Positions 1 to 8,322 are shown, counted from the first letter of the stretch. The stretch is 64,000 bases of DNA from Agromyces ramosus (GCF_004216665.1 NZ_SGWY01000001.1:124001-188000); one strand, 5' to 3'. Numbers and translations: made by a program. The notes: generated by a model from the sequence alone, not told the origin.

Positions 1-975
1 TCGCTTCGCATGGCGACCGTGAACGGCATCCACGAGCTGCCGGGGCATCCGGTGCCCCCTGCGGACCCCGCGATGCCGAGCCGCGAGGCGCTTCCCCCCT
101 ACTTCGCCGACTACGAGCGGCGCTTCGACCTCGACGTGCAGCGCCCGGTCCGCGTGCGGGCCGTCCGACGAGCCGACGACGACCTCGAGGGGCGGCTGCT
201 CGTCGAGACCGACCGGGGCACGTGGGCCGCGCGCCACGTCATCAACGCCACGGGCACATGGACCCGGCCGTTCCGCCCGTACTACCCGGGGATCGAGCGG
301 TTCCGCGGTCGCCAGTTGCACGTGGCCGACTACGTCTCGGCCGACGAGTTCGCCGGTGAGCGGGTGATCATCGTGGGTGCGGGCGTCTCCGCGGTGCAGC
401 TGCTCGACGAGATCTCGCACGTCGCCGAGACCGTCTGGATGACCCGCCGCGAACCGCAGTGGGCCGAGGAGGACTTCGACGTGCCCGCGCGCAGCGCGGC
501 GATCGCCGGCGTCGAGGCGCGCGTCCGACAGGGCCTGCCGCCCGGCAGCGTCATCTCGGTGACCGGCATGCACTGGACCCCCTGGGCTCGGGCGGCACAG
601 GCCCGGGGCGTGCTCGTGCGGCATCCGATGTTCTCGGCCATCGAGGAGCACGGCGTGCGCATGCCCGACGGATCGTTCATCGAGGCCGACGTGATCCTCT
701 GGGCGACCGGGTTCCGGCCGGCGCTCGACCACCTCGCGCCGCTGAAGCTCCGCACGCCGGCGGGCGGATTCCGGGTCGCCGACACGCGTTCGCTCGACGA
801 ACCGCGGCTGTACCTGATCGGCTATGGGCCCTCGCAGTCCACGGTGGGCGCCAACCGGGCCGGACGTGCCGCAGTGCAGCAGATCACGGCCGAACGGGCC
901 GCGCGCGCGTCGCGCACATCGCGCACGGTCGCCGCATCACGCACGGTCGCCGCGTCGCGCACGGTCGCCGCGTAG
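1..975 (+). CDS. Flavin-dependent monooxygenase / NAD(P)-binding oxidoreductase, 5' end outside window
   Basis: The reading frame is open from base 1 (an ATG at 10 is probably internal), so the N-terminal FAD-binding GxGxxG motif should lie upstream of the window. Visible are an ATG-type strand (VINATGTW, about residue 80), a second dinucleotide fold VIIVGAGVSAVQ (about residue 120) typical of the NADPH site of flavin-containing monooxygenases, and the ILWATGFRP motif (about residue 225) that marks this superfamily. It probably oxidises a small organic substrate or acts as a FAD-dependent oxidoreductase; the substrate cannot be inferred. The C-terminus carries three perfect-length SRTVAA repeats just before the stop, unlike the usual family end. 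DUF488 follows after 54 bases. Family assignment is good, specificity unknown. Confidence 0.85.
   Translation, partial: SLRMATVNGIHELPGHPVPPADPAMPSREALPPYFADYERRFDLDVQRPVRVRAVRRADDDLEGRLLVETDRGTWAARHVINATGTWTRPFRPYYPGIERFRGRQLHVADYVSADEFAGERVIIVGAGVSAVQLLDEISHVAETVWMTRREPQWAEEDFDVPARSAAIAGVEARVRQGLPPGSVISVTGMHWTPWARAAQARGVLVRHPMFSAIEEHGVRMPDGSFIEADVILWATGFRPALDHLAPLKLRTPAGGFRVADTRSLDEPRLYLIGYGPSQSTVGANRAGRAAVQQITAERAARASRTSRTVAASRTVAASRTVAA
919..972 (+). repeat. Three tandem 18-bp repeats encoding SRTVAA
   Basis: Units at 919-936, 937-954 and 955-972 each read TCR-CGC-ACG-GTC-GCC-GCR and end directly at the TAG stop. The copies differ at only two positions. This is an in-frame minisatellite at the 3' end of the monooxygenase gene. 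Confidence 0.9.
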
Positions 976-1029
976 CCGGGCGGCCCCGATCGATTGCCCG
1001 GGCCGCGGCCCCGGGGCAGACTTGGCGCC

Positions 1030-1395
1030 ATGGGGTTCGCGATGAAGCGCGTGTACGACGCGCCCGAGGCATCCGACGGCTACCGGGTGCTCGTCGACCG
1101 GCTGTGGCCGCGGGGCGTGAAGAAGGAGCGCGCCGAGCTCGACGAGTGGGCGAAGGACGCCGCGCCCTCCCCCGAGCTCCGCGCCGAGTGGCACCACCAC
1201 CGCGAGCGCTTCGACGAGTTCGCGGCGCGCTACCGCGACGAGCTCGACGCCAGTCCCGCCGCCTCGGCGCTGCTCGAGACGGGTCGGGAGCACGACCGCG
1301 TCACGCTCGTGTTCGCCGCGCGTGACGAGCAGGTGAACCACGTGAGCGTTCTGCTGGCATGGCTCGCCGACCACGGGGCATCCGTCGAGGCCTGA
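1030..1395 (+). CDS. DUF488 family protein
   Basis: A 121-residue protein with the family block KRVYDAP....DGYRVLVDRLWPRG at its N-terminus, followed by LDEWAKDAAPS and a conserved WHHHRERF region. DUF488 proteins are small, widespread and of unknown biochemical role. I chose the ATG at 1030 because family members begin only a few residues before the KRVYDA block; an upstream in-frame start at 994 would add an atypical basic tail. A CAGACT hexamer lies seven bases before 1030, compatible with a leaderless transcript. No functional link to the preceding monooxygenase is evident. Confidence 0.88.
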   Translation: MGFAMKRVYDAPEASDGYRVLVDRLWPRGVKKERAELDEWAKDAAPSPELRAEWHHHRERFDEFAARYRDELDASPAASALLETGREHDRVTLVFAARDEQVNHVSVLLAWLADHGASVEA

Positions 1396-1534
1396 GCGGG
1401 CGGATGCCGCGGGGCGCGGCAGGGCGCCGCAGCGCGTCCTTCGCTGCACGCGATCGGCTGCGGCGGCGACCCCCTTGTGACCGCTCGGGCGTCGGCGTAG
1501 CGTGCCGAATGACCCGAGAAAGTGAGCACTCATC

Positions 1535-1975
1535 ATGATCACGAAGAGGCGCGCGCGAACCGCTGCGCTGACACTCGCCGCCGTCGCCGCATTCACCTTC
1601 GCCGGCGCCGGCGCCGCGCAAGCCGAACCCGCCATCCCGCTCACCGGCGGCCAGGAGGTCCCCCGACCGAATGCGTTCGGTGCGCACGGCTCGTTCAGCT
1701 ACGAGATCGACGGCAACGAGTTCTGCTACACGCTCGAGGTGACCGGGCTCTCCGCTCCTGCCACCGCCGCGCACGTGCACGTGGCCCCGCGCAACACCCC
1801 CGGGCCCGTGGTGATCCCGCTCGTGGTGCCCGCGGCGACGAGCTTCGATGTCGAAGCCTGCACGACGGCCGACCCGATGCTGCTCGCCGCGATCGAGGCC
1901 AACCCGAGCGCGTACTACGTCAACGTGCACAACGCGAACAACCAGCCGGGAGAGATCCGCGGGCAGCTGAAGTAG
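1535..1975 (+). CDS. Secreted CHRD-domain protein
   Basis: A 146-residue exported protein. Residues 1-31 form a Sec signal peptide (basic MITKRRAR, hydrophobic core, AQA cleavage motif before EPAIPL). The rest is one CHRD domain (the fold named after chordin), recognisable by GGQEVP near the start, AAHVHV in the middle and PGEIRGQLK at the end. Bacterial CHRD proteins are cell-surface or secreted and have no established activity. A GAAAGTGAG stretch upstream of the ATG may act as ribosome binding site. A strong hairpin follows the gene at 1996-2020. It looks monocistronic. Confidence 0.88.
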   Translation: MITKRRARTAALTLAAVAAFTFAGAGAAQAEPAIPLTGGQEVPRPNAFGAHGSFSYEIDGNEFCYTLEVTGLSAPATAAHVHVAPRNTPGPVVIPLVVPAATSFDVEACTTADPMLLAAIEANPSAYYVNVHNANNQPGEIRGQLK

Positions 1976-1995
1976 CGGCTGGGCATCGTCGATGC

Positions 1996-2020
1996 CTCCG
2001 GGTCGCGGTGCGACCCGGAG
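1996..2020 (+). terminator. Hairpin terminator after the CHRD gene
   Basis: Perfect 11-bp inverted repeat CTCCGGGTCGC / GCGACCCGGAG with a three-base loop, starting 20 bases after the CHRD stop codon. There is no long T tract, as is usual in high-GC actinobacteria. Confidence 0.7.
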
Positions 2021-2143
2021 CGTCGCGTTGCCGACTTGTCCTCCACAGGACGCGGGCTTGGCGCGTTTTCCACAGGCATTATCCCTGATCAACCGTGGTT
2101 TTCATGACCATCGGATGTCGGTGGGTAGTGCTGGAATGGATGC

Positions 2144-2390
2144 ATGACCAATTCCGGGGCCACCAGCGCAGCAGCTGCGTTGCGGGCCGACCTCGACGCG
2201 ATCGTGGCGCTGGAACGTCGGATCCGGGCGGCGCAGGCCGAGCAGCCGCGGCTGATCGAACGGGCGCACCAGTATGCCCACGCCGTCGAGGGCGTGCATG
2301 CGGGGTCGACGTCGGTGCAGCGGGAGTCCGGAACCCGCTCGTTCATCGCCGAACTCGCCACGGCGCTGGTCATCCCCGAGGCGACGGCGG
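2144..2390 (+). pseudogene. Truncated DUF222/HNH-endonuclease-type gene (5' fragment)
   Basis: The frame from ATG 2144 encodes a leucine/arginine-rich helical segment (ALERRIRAAQAEQPRLIERA, then RSFIAELATALVIPEATA). This resembles the N-terminal part of the multicopy DUF222 (13E12-repeat) proteins of Actinobacteria, which normally run to 400-500 residues and end in an HNH nuclease domain. Here the similarity stops at about base 2390, exactly where the convergent CPBP gene ends; the remaining 18 codons of open frame (to 2443) are just its complement. No HNH domain is present. The upstream sequence up to 2143 (TGTCGGTGGGTAGTGCTGGAATGG) looks like a retained promoter. I read this as a remnant left by rearrangement; family assignment is by pattern recognition only. 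Confidence 0.55.
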
Positions 2391-3233
2391 TTACGGCGCC
2401 AGCAGGAAGATCGCCGGCCAGCCGTTGTGCGCGTAGACGATGACCGCGAACACGACCGCGTCGAAGAGGAGGTGCACGACCAGCACGTAGGTGAGCGACT
2501 TGGTGAGCTTGAACGTGTACCCCTGCAGGAGTGCGAACGGAATGGTCAGGAGGGGCCCCCACGACTGGTAGCCGAGCTCCCACAGGAACGAGACGAAGAC
2601 GATCGTCTGCAGCAGGTTCGCCTGCCAGACCGGGAAGTGACGCCGCAGCAGCGCGAACACCGTGCAGATGAAGAAGAGCTCGTCCCAGGTGCCGACCGCG
2701 TTGACGCCCACGAACAAGCGGGCGATCTCGTCGGGTTCGGTCACCGTCGGCCAGTTCGTGTAGACGCCCGAGGTGATGAAGTAGAAGGGCAGGATCGCCC
2801 AGCCGAGGAAGAGCACCAGCAGCAGGTACGCCCACTGCACGCGCGTCCAACGCCGGCCTGTTCGCCACGGGAAGCGGATGACGCGGTCGCCGAACACGAA
2901 CCTCGAGATCACGTACGGCACGACCACCGCGAGCCCGAGCACGGTGCCCATGAGCAGCATGTTGCCGTAGCTGATGTCGGCCGCGACCGAGATAGTCGAG
3001 ATGATCACCTGGCCGAGCGCGATGAGCGACAGGTCGGGCAGCAGCCGGCTCGTGCGCCCCGAGCGGTCGGTGAGCCACGCCGCCGCGAGTCCCACGACGA
3101 GCACGACGTACCCGGCCCACGGCACCATGAAGCCGAACAGCAGCACCGCGGCACCGCACACCAGCACGGCCGGCACGAGGCCGATCGGGTGCGTGCGAAC
3201 CTCGGGCGGGGCGGCGAGGGCGGCGGTGGACAC
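2391..3233 (-). CDS. CPBP (CAAX/Abi)-type intramembrane protease-like protein
   Basis: A 280-residue membrane protein with about eight hydrophobic segments. It carries degenerate CPBP motifs: WDELFF....LLRRHF (D184, E185, R197), FVSFLWELGYQSW (about 213-225) and LVVHLLFDAV with H254. Classical members have EExxxR in motif 1; here the first Glu is Asp, so activity is uncertain. Family members cleave membrane peptides or act in bacteriocin immunity. The GTG at 3233 is preferred over an upstream ATG (3338) because GGGAGG lies about eight bases before it and the extra 35 residues would be hydrophilic and atypical. It diverges from the M4 protease gene and converges on the DUF222 remnant. Confidence 0.75.
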   Translation of the reverse strand: MSTAALAAPPEVRTHPIGLVPAVLVCGAAVLLFGFMVPWAGYVVLVVGLAAAWLTDRSGRTSRLLPDLSLIALGQVIISTISVAADISYGNMLLMGTVLGLAVVVPYVISRFVFGDRVIRFPWRTGRRWTRVQWAYLLLVLFLGWAILPFYFITSGVYTNWPTVTEPDEIARLFVGVNAVGTWDELFFICTVFALLRRHFPVWQANLLQTIVFVSFLWELGYQSWGPLLTIPFALLQGYTFKLTKSLTYVLVVHLLFDAVVFAVIVYAHNGWPAIFLLAP

Positions 3234-3352
3234 GCTCCCAGCCTCCCAAGCCCGGGTGCCGGTGGCAAGAGACAGAACCGGAGCCGGGTCGACCCGGGCG
3301 TCGCGCGGCGCGGGGACGCACGTCTGTCGGCAGCACATGCCACGATCGGTGC

Positions 3353-4477
3353 ATGACGCGGATGCCCCGGCCCTGCACCCATCCGTCGCCGCACCCGGCG
3401 ATCGTGCCTCCCTACCTCCTCGCCCGAATCGCGACCACCGACGACCCCGCCTACGCCGACGCGGCGGAGGCTGCCCGGCGGTCGCTCATGCGCGACGCCC
3501 CGCTACGGGAGTTCCGCGCCGAGGGGGAACTGCCGTCGTTCATGGCGACCGAGCGACCCGCGCGCGACGAACGGCCCGCGGCGGCGCCCGGAATGGCGCC
3601 GCAGCCCGATCGCCGCATCTCCGACGCCGAGGGCGCCGACCGGCTGCCCGGCCGGCTCGTGCGCCGTGAGGGCCAGCCGCCCAGCGGCGACGCGGCCGTC
3701 GACCAGGCCTACGACGGGCTGGGCGACACGTTCGAGATGTTCGCGCGGGTGTTCGCACGAGACTCGATCGACGACGCCGGCATGCCGCTCGAGGCCACCG
3801 TGCACTACGGCGATCGCTACGACAACGCCTTCTGGGACGGCGAGCGCATGGTGTTCGGCGACGGCGACGGCGAGGTGTTCCGGGGGTTCACGCAGTCGAT
3901 CAGCGTGATCGGGCACGAGCTCGCGCACGGAGTCACCGAGCGCACGGCGCGGCTGCGCTACCAGGGCCAGTCGGGGGCGCTCAACGAGCACGTCTCCGAC
4001 GTGTTCGGCGCGCTGGTCGAGCAGTACTCGATGGCGCAGGACGCCGAGTCCGCGACGTGGCTCATCGGCGAGGGCGTCTTCACCGACGCCGTCGAGGGGC
4101 GCGCCATCCGGTCGTTGCTCGAGCCGGGCACCGCGTACGACGACGACATCCTCGGCAAGGACCCGCAGCCCGACCACTTCGACCGCTACATCGACACCGA
4201 CGAGGACAATGGCGGCGTGCACCTCAACTCGGGCATCCCCAACCGCGCGTTCGCGCTCGCCGCCGTCGAGCTCGGCGGGTTCGCCTGGGAGCATGCGGGC
4301 CGGGTCTGGTACGACGTGCTCACGTCGGGTCGGCTGAAGCCCGACACCGACTTCCAGACGTTCGCGAACGAGACGCTGCGTGCGGCGAACGAACGGTACG
4401 GTCGCGCCTCTCGCGAGTCACGTGCGATCGCCGGAGGCTGGAGCGCCGTCGGGATCGACCCGGTCGCACCCGCCTGA
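3353..4477 (+). CDS. Protealysin-like M4 (thermolysin-family) metalloprotease
   Basis: A 374-residue zinc endopeptidase. Zinc ligands are H188 and H192 in HELAHGVTE, with catalytic E189, and E212 in GALNEHVSD; the H-to-E spacing of 20 equals thermolysin. The transition-state histidine is H290 in GGVHLNSGIPN. There is no Sec signal peptide. Instead residues 5-24 (PRPCTH..PAIVPPYLLARI) match the short protealysin-type propeptide, with its Cys and PPYLL motif, which covers the active site. Protealysins are often cytoplasmic or leave by non-classical routes. The next gene encodes the matching emfourin-type inhibitor. An ATG at 3362 is an alternative start. Confidence 0.9.
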   Translation: MTRMPRPCTHPSPHPAIVPPYLLARIATTDDPAYADAAEAARRSLMRDAPLREFRAEGELPSFMATERPARDERPAAAPGMAPQPDRRISDAEGADRLPGRLVRREGQPPSGDAAVDQAYDGLGDTFEMFARVFARDSIDDAGMPLEATVHYGDRYDNAFWDGERMVFGDGDGEVFRGFTQSISVIGHELAHGVTERTARLRYQGQSGALNEHVSDVFGALVEQYSMAQDAESATWLIGEGVFTDAVEGRAIRSLLEPGTAYDDDILGKDPQPDHFDRYIDTDEDNGGVHLNSGIPNRAFALAAVELGGFAWEHAGRVWYDVLTSGRLKPDTDFQTFANETLRAANERYGRASRESRAIAGGWSAVGIDPVAPA

Positions 4478-4525
4478 TCCCGGCCCCGAGCCCCGGGCCG
4501 AGCGAGGCGGGAGTAGCATCGCCGC

Positions 4526-4894
4526 ATGGACGTCATCGTGTCGCGCAGCGGCGGACTGGCGGGCCTGCGGCTCACCTGGGAGGTGCGCGTCGACGAGCAG
4601 CCCGACGCCGACGACTGGTACCTGCTGATCGAGGCGATTCCGTGGAGCCAGCCGCCGCCCGTTCCGCCCGAGCCCGACCGCTACGTCTACCGGATCCGCT
4701 GCGCGCCGCACGAGGCGACACTCGCCGAGCGCCAGCTCACCGGACCGTGGCGCCGGCTCGTCGACCGCGTGCAGGAGACCACCGAGCCCGAGCGTGGGCG
4801 ACCCGCCGGCGCGCCATCGGGCGACGGTCGCCCGCCGCCTACGCCGGCATCGACGTCCGCGCCGACGCGGACGCCGCGAGGACAGCGGAGCTGA
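4526..4894 (+). CDS. Emfourin-like protealysin inhibitor
   Basis: A 122-residue protein whose first ~90 residues match the emfourin family: RSGGLAGLRLTWEV at the N-terminus, a tryptophan-containing LLIEAIPWSQ block and the terminal LTGPWRRLVDRV helix. Emfourins are tight-binding inhibitors of protealysin-type M4 proteases and are characteristically encoded beside them, as here (48 bases downstream). The last ~30 residues are Pro/Thr/Arg-rich and probably disordered; this tail overlaps the 3' end of the convergent lysoplasmalogenase gene by 56 bases. A TAGCAT hexamer lies exactly six bases before the ATG, so the inhibitor may have its own leaderless promoter. Confidence 0.85.
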   Translation: MDVIVSRSGGLAGLRLTWEVRVDEQPDADDWYLLIEAIPWSQPPPVPPEPDRYVYRIRCAPHEATLAERQLTGPWRRLVDRVQETTEPERGRPAGAPSGDGRPPPTPASTSAPTRTPRGQRS

Positions 4895-5591
4895 CGCTCC
4901 GCCGGTGCGCCCGCACGACCCCGAGGGCGATGAGCCCCTGCGCGGCGAGGTAGGTCGACATGACGACCGGGTCGTGCGGTCCGAACTCGTAGCCCGGCAG
5001 GAATCGGCCGAGCGCGAGCACCGAGTCGGAGACGACGAACAGCGCGCCGCCGACGGCGATGAGTCCGCCCAGGCCGCCCGCGAGTGCGGCCATGGCGCCG
5101 AGGACGAGGCCGTACGCGGCCACCGGCACGAGCATGCCGCCGAGATGCCGCTGGAGCAGGGCGAGGAAGGCGACGTACCAGGCCGCATACCCGACCGTCC
5201 AGACGGGCATGCGGCGCCCGTCCGCCGGGAGCCGGAGGAACAGCACGACGTACGTCATGTGCGCGAGCAGGAACGAGGCCAGCCCGACGACGAACCCCAG
5301 GTCGCCAGGGATGCTCAGCAGTGCGTCGCCGCCCCACGAGAGGCCGATGGCCACGAGCAGCAGCACGGGAGCGGCACCGCGCAGCGGGCGGGCCGTCAGG
5401 AGCACGGCGAGCGCGAGGGCCGGCATGAGGAGCAGCTTCGTCGCATCGGCCGCCTCGTCGAGGCCCGCGACCAGCACCGCCACGTGCCCGAACGAGATGA
5501 GCAAGTACGGCGCGAAGGCGAGCAGGGTGCGCCGGCGGTCGCCCGGCTCGGGAAGGGGTGCGTCGCCCGGCTCGGGAAGGGGTGCAGTCAC
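4839..5591 (-). CDS. Lysoplasmalogenase (YhhN/TMEM86 family)
   Basis: A 250-residue integral membrane protein with about eight transmembrane helices. Family signatures are WGGDALLS in an early helix and GGALFVVSDSVLALGRF in a late helix. YhhN/TMEM86 enzymes hydrolyse the vinyl-ether bond of lysoplasmalogens; in bacteria the role is mostly untested. The GTG at 5591 is favoured because GAGAGG lies about ten bases before it and the upstream open frame has no family similarity. The N-terminal cytosolic tail contains a duplicated PLPEPGD unit from a perfect 24-bp tandem repeat (5538-5585). The 3' end overlaps the emfourin gene. Confidence 0.85.
   Translation of the reverse strand: MTAPLPEPGDAPLPEPGDRRRTLLAFAPYLLISFGHVAVLVAGLDEAADATKLLLMPALALAVLLTARPLRGAAPVLLLVAIGLSWGGDALLSIPGDLGFVVGLASFLLAHMTYVVLFLRLPADGRRMPVWTVGYAAWYVAFLALLQRHLGGMLVPVAAYGLVLGAMAALAGGLGGLIAVGGALFVVSDSVLALGRFLPGYEFGPHDPVVMSTYLAAQGLIALGVVRAHRRSVSSAVLAASASARTSMPA
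5538..5585 (-). repeat. Perfect 24-bp tandem duplication
   Basis: Bases 5538-5561 are repeated exactly at 5562-5585. The duplication lies at the very 5' end of the lysoplasmalogenase gene and encodes two LPEPGD units ahead of the first membrane helix. Confidence 0.95.
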
Positions 5592-5709
5592 GTCGTCGTG
5601 CCTCTCGGTGGTCGTCTCGCCCGAAGGGCGCCACCAGATCGTATCGAGCGGATGCCCCGCACGCGGCACCCGCCGACCCGGCCGCCCACCCGAGCCCGAT
5701 CCGGACATG

Positions 5710-5745
5710 CCGAAGGCCGGCGGACTCGAGTCCGCCGGCCTTCGG
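5710..5745 (-). terminator. 36-nt perfect palindrome, terminator after FKBP gene
   Basis: The 36 bases are fully self-complementary (18-nt arms beginning CCGAAGGCCGGCGGACTC). The palindrome sits 17 bases beyond the FKBP stop codon and upstream of the lysoplasmalogenase start, so it should end FKBP transcription. Confidence 0.8.
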
Positions 5746-5761
5746 ATGGGATGCGTGGAGG

Positions 5762-6133
5762 TCAGCTCACGCCGAGCAGGTCGATCACGAAGATCAGCGT
5801 CTTGCCGGAGAGCTGGTGGCCGCCGCCCGCCGGCCCGTAGGCCTTCTGCGGGGGCACGGTGAGCTGGCGGCGTCCGCCGACCTTCATGCCGGGGATGCCC
5901 TCCTGCCAGCCCGCGATGAGGGCCTGGAGGGGGAAGTTGATGGACTGGCCGCGGCTCCACGACGAGTCGAACTCGTCGCCGGTGTCGTACTCGACGCCGA
6001 GGTAGTGCACGTCGACGGTGGAGCCGGGAGTGGCCTCGGCGCCGTCGCCCACGACGATGTCCTCGATGACGAGCTCGACGGGTGCCGGGCCCTCGGGGGC
6101 GTCGACCTCGGGCTTGCTGTTGGTGTCAGTCAT
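5762..6133 (-). CDS. FKBP-type peptidyl-prolyl cis-trans isomerase
   Basis: A 123-residue single-domain FKBP. Family features: VDVHYLGVEYDTGDEFDSSW after a short N-terminal strand, then FPLQALIAGWQEGIPGMKVGGRRQLTVPPQKAYGP, and the closing strand TLIFVIDLLGV. It catalyses proline isomerisation, and the lack of a signal peptide places it in the cytosol. The start at 6133 (MTDTNSKP) gives the usual actinobacterial length; an in-frame ATG three codons earlier is possible. It is transcribed alone and closed by the palindromic terminator at 5710-5745. Confidence 0.92.
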   Translation of the reverse strand: MTDTNSKPEVDAPEGPAPVELVIEDIVVGDGAEATPGSTVDVHYLGVEYDTGDEFDSSWSRGQSINFPLQALIAGWQEGIPGMKVGGRRQLTVPPQKAYGPAGGGHQLSGKTLIFVIDLLGVS

Positions 6134-6326
6134 GGGTTCCATCCAAACGGAGAGGCGGCGCGCGGACAACCGTCCACCCCCCTCTTGCGCTGACTGCGAA
6201 CATCACGCACTCTGGAATCCGAGAACTCGTCGCCCCGTAGAGATGTCGGCAGTGCCACACCACAGGGCGGCGAGTTTCCTTGTGTGCGGGCGGGTCTTCG
6301 ACCGTGCCGACGACAGGGAACGGGCA

Positions 6327-6342
6327 GGCGGCGCGCGCCGCC
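6327..6342. terminator. 16-nt GC palindrome after the DUF779 gene
   Basis: GGCGGCGCGCGCCGCC is a perfect palindrome 33 bases beyond the DUF779 stop codon, in the 6134-6374 gap that also holds the FKBP promoter. It could end the ALDH-DUF779 transcript. The sequence is so GC-biased that chance is not excluded. Confidence 0.35.
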
Positions 6343-6374
6343 CCGTGGTGCGGGTTCTGTGGGCCGACGCCGAT

Positions 6375-6794
6375 TCACTCCTCCATGAGCCGCGAGCGGA
6401 TCAGGAAGCGCACCCCCTCGGGCGCCTCGACCGAGAATCCACTCCCCCGGCCGGGCACGACGTCGACGACCAGGTAGGTGTGCCGCCAGTAGCCGAACTG
6501 CTCGGCGCTCATCCAGAAGGGCGCCACCCGGGGCACGCCCTCGGCGTCGGCGCCGAGGGCGAGCTCTCCGAGCAGCACGTCGGCGTCGCTGGTGAGGAAG
6601 TCCCCCGCCGGGTAGCACATCGGGGCGCTGCCGTCGCAGCATCCGCCCGACTGGTGGAACATGAGCGGCCCGTGGCGGTGCCACAGTCGGCCGAGGAGCG
6701 CGGCCGCCGCGGGTGAGAGCTCCACCCGCGGCGACGCCTCCCCGGCGACCGTGACCGAGCCGACGATGCGGCGGGCCAGTTCGTCGACGGGCAT
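6375..6794 (-). CDS. DUF779 domain protein paired with aldehyde dehydrogenase
   Basis: A 139-residue protein with the DUF779 hallmark HQSGGCCDGSAPMCYP (about residues 47-62), whose clustered cysteines suggest metal or cofactor binding, followed by FWMSAEQFGYWRHTYLVVDVV. DUF779 genes regularly sit directly downstream of NAD-dependent acetaldehyde/ethanol-related aldehyde dehydrogenases, as here, with four bases between the ALDH stop and this ATG. The biochemical role is undetermined; an accessory function for the dehydrogenase is inferred from the conserved pairing and probable co-transcription. Confidence 0.88.
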   Translation of the reverse strand: MPVDELARRIVGSVTVAGEASPRVELSPAAAALLGRLWHRHGPLMFHQSGGCCDGSAPMCYPAGDFLTSDADVLLGELALGADAEGVPRVAPFWMSAEQFGYWRHTYLVVDVVPGRGSGFSVEAPEGVRFLIRSRLMEE

Positions 6795-6798
6795 CGGA

Positions 6799-8322
6799 TC
6801 AGAAGAACCCGAGCGGGTTCTCGCTGTAGCTGACGAGCAGGTTCTTCGTCTGCTGGTAGTGGTCGAGCGCGAGCTTGTTGTTCTCCCGGCCGATGCCCGA
6901 TGACTTGTAGCCGCCGAAGGCAGCGCCCGCCGGGTAGGCGTGGTAGTTGTTCACCCACACGCGACCCGCCTGGATGTCACGACCGGCGCGGTAGGCCTCG
7001 TTGCCGTTGCGGCTCCAGACCCCGGCCCCGAGGCCGTAGAGCGTGTCGTTCGCGATCGAGATCGCGTCGTCGTAGTCGCGGAAGCTCGTGACGGCGACCA
7101 CCGGACCGAAGATCTCCTCCTGGAAGAGCCGCATGCGGTTCTCGCCCTCGAAAATCGTCGGGGCGACGTAGTAGCCCTCGCTGAGGTCGCCGCCGAGGTC
7201 GACGCGCTCGCCGCCGAGCAGCAGCCTCGCGCCCTCCTGCTTGCCGATGTCGATGTAGCTCAGGATCTTCTCGAGCTGATCGTTCGACGCCTGCGCGCCG
7301 ACCTGCGTCTCGGTGTCGAGCGGGTTGCCCTGCTTCGCGAGCTTCGTTCGCTCGATCGCGTCGTCGAGGAACGTGTCGTAGATCGACTTCTGGATGAGCG
7401 ACCGGCTCGGGCACGTGCAGACCTCGCCCTGGTTGAACGCGAAGAGGCTGAACCCCTCGAGCGCCTTGTCGTAGAACGAGTCGCGACGGTCCGCGACCGA
7501 CTCGAACACGATGTTCGGGCTCTTTCCGCCGAGCTCGACGGTCGACGGGATGATGTTGTTCGACGCGTACTGCAGGATGAGCCGACCCGTCGTGGTCTCA
7601 CCGGTGAACGCGATCTTGCGGATGCGGTTGGATGACGCCAGCGGCTTGCCGGCCTCGACGCCGAACCCGTTCACCACGTTCAGGACTCCGGCCGGCAGCA
7701 GGTCGGCGATGAGCTCGACGAGCACGAGGATCGACGTCGGCGTCTGCTCGGCGGGCTTGAGCACCACTGCGTTGCCCGCGGCGAGCGCCGGTGCGAGCTT
7801 CCACACGGCCATGAGCAGCGGGAAGTTCCACGGGATGATCTGCCCGACGACGCCGAGCGGCTCGTTGAAGTGGTAGGCGACCGTGTCCTCGTCGAGCTGC
7901 GTGAAGCTGCCCTCCTGCGCGCGGATGAGGCTCGCGAAGTAGCGGAAGTGGTCGCTCGCGAGCGGCAGGTCGGCGTTCAGCGGCTCGCGGATCGACTTGC
8001 CGTTGTCCCACGTCTCGGCGACCGCGAGCAGCTCGAGCTTCTGGTCGATGCGGTCGGCGATCGCGTTCAGGATGCCGGCGCGGTGCGCGGCGCTCGTGCG
8101 GCCCCATGCGGGTGCCGCCGCGTGCGCGGCGTCCAGCGCCGCATCGATGTCCGCGGCGGTGCCGCGGGCGACCTCGGTGAACGGCTTGCCGTTCACGGGC
8201 GAGATGTTCTCGAAGTAGGCGCCCTCGAGCGGCTTCACCCACTCGCCGCCGATGAAGTGCTCGTAGCGCGGCTTGAACTCGATCAATGCGCCGGCGGAGC
8301 CTGGCGCGGCGTACACGGTCAT
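6799..8322 (-). CDS. NAD-dependent aldehyde dehydrogenase (ExaC/AldB-like)
   Basis: A 507-residue ALDH of the acetaldehyde/chloroacetaldehyde type. It has the cofactor/oxyanion motif IIPWNFPLL (162-170), catalytic base E263 in [10 protein letters not shown] and catalytic cysteine C302 in [12 protein letters not shown]. It should oxidise short aliphatic aldehydes to acids in the cytosol, for example during alcohol catabolism. The ATG at 8322 is chosen because GAGGAG lies seven bases upstream; an earlier ATG at 8340 lacks this. It is followed by DUF779 and preceded by a GAF-domain regulator on the same strand. Four 11-bp-spaced GTTGC repeats (8391-8428) lie in its promoter region and are probably the regulator's target. 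Confidence 0.93.
   Translation of the reverse strand: MTVYAAPGSAGALIEFKPRYEHFIGGEWVKPLEGAYFENISPVNGKPFTEVARGTAADIDAALDAAHAAAPAWGRTSAAHRAGILNAIADRIDQKLELLAVAETWDNGKSIREPLNADLPLASDHFRYFASLIRAQEGSFTQLDEDTVAYHFNEPLGVVGQIIPWNFPLLMAVWKLAPALAAGNAVVLKPAEQTPTSILVLVELIADLLPAGVLNVVNGFGVEAGKPLASSNRIRKIAFTGETTTGRLILQYASNNIIPSTVELGGKSPNIVFESVADRRDSFYDKALEGFSLFAFNQGEVCTCPSRSLIQKSIYDTFLDDAIERTKLAKQGNPLDTETQVGAQASNDQLEKILSYIDIGKQEGARLLLGGERVDLGGDLSEGYYVAPTIFEGENRMRLFQEEIFGPVVAVTSFRDYDDAISIANDTLYGLGAGVWSRNGNEAYRAGRDIQAGRVWVNNYHAYPAGAAFGGYKSSGIGRENNKLALDHYQQTKNLLVSYSENPLGFF

Noticed and set aside
2274-3356. A 360-codon plus-strand open frame over the CPBP gene
   Set aside because: The translated product is a low-complexity charged sequence; the minus strand encodes the hydrophobic CPBP protein with a good ribosome binding site.
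6211-6286. Loose inverted repeat GAACTCGTCGCCC / GGGCGGCGAGTTT
   Set aside because: It has a mismatch and a loop of roughly 40 bases and is not placed near a gene end; too weak to call.
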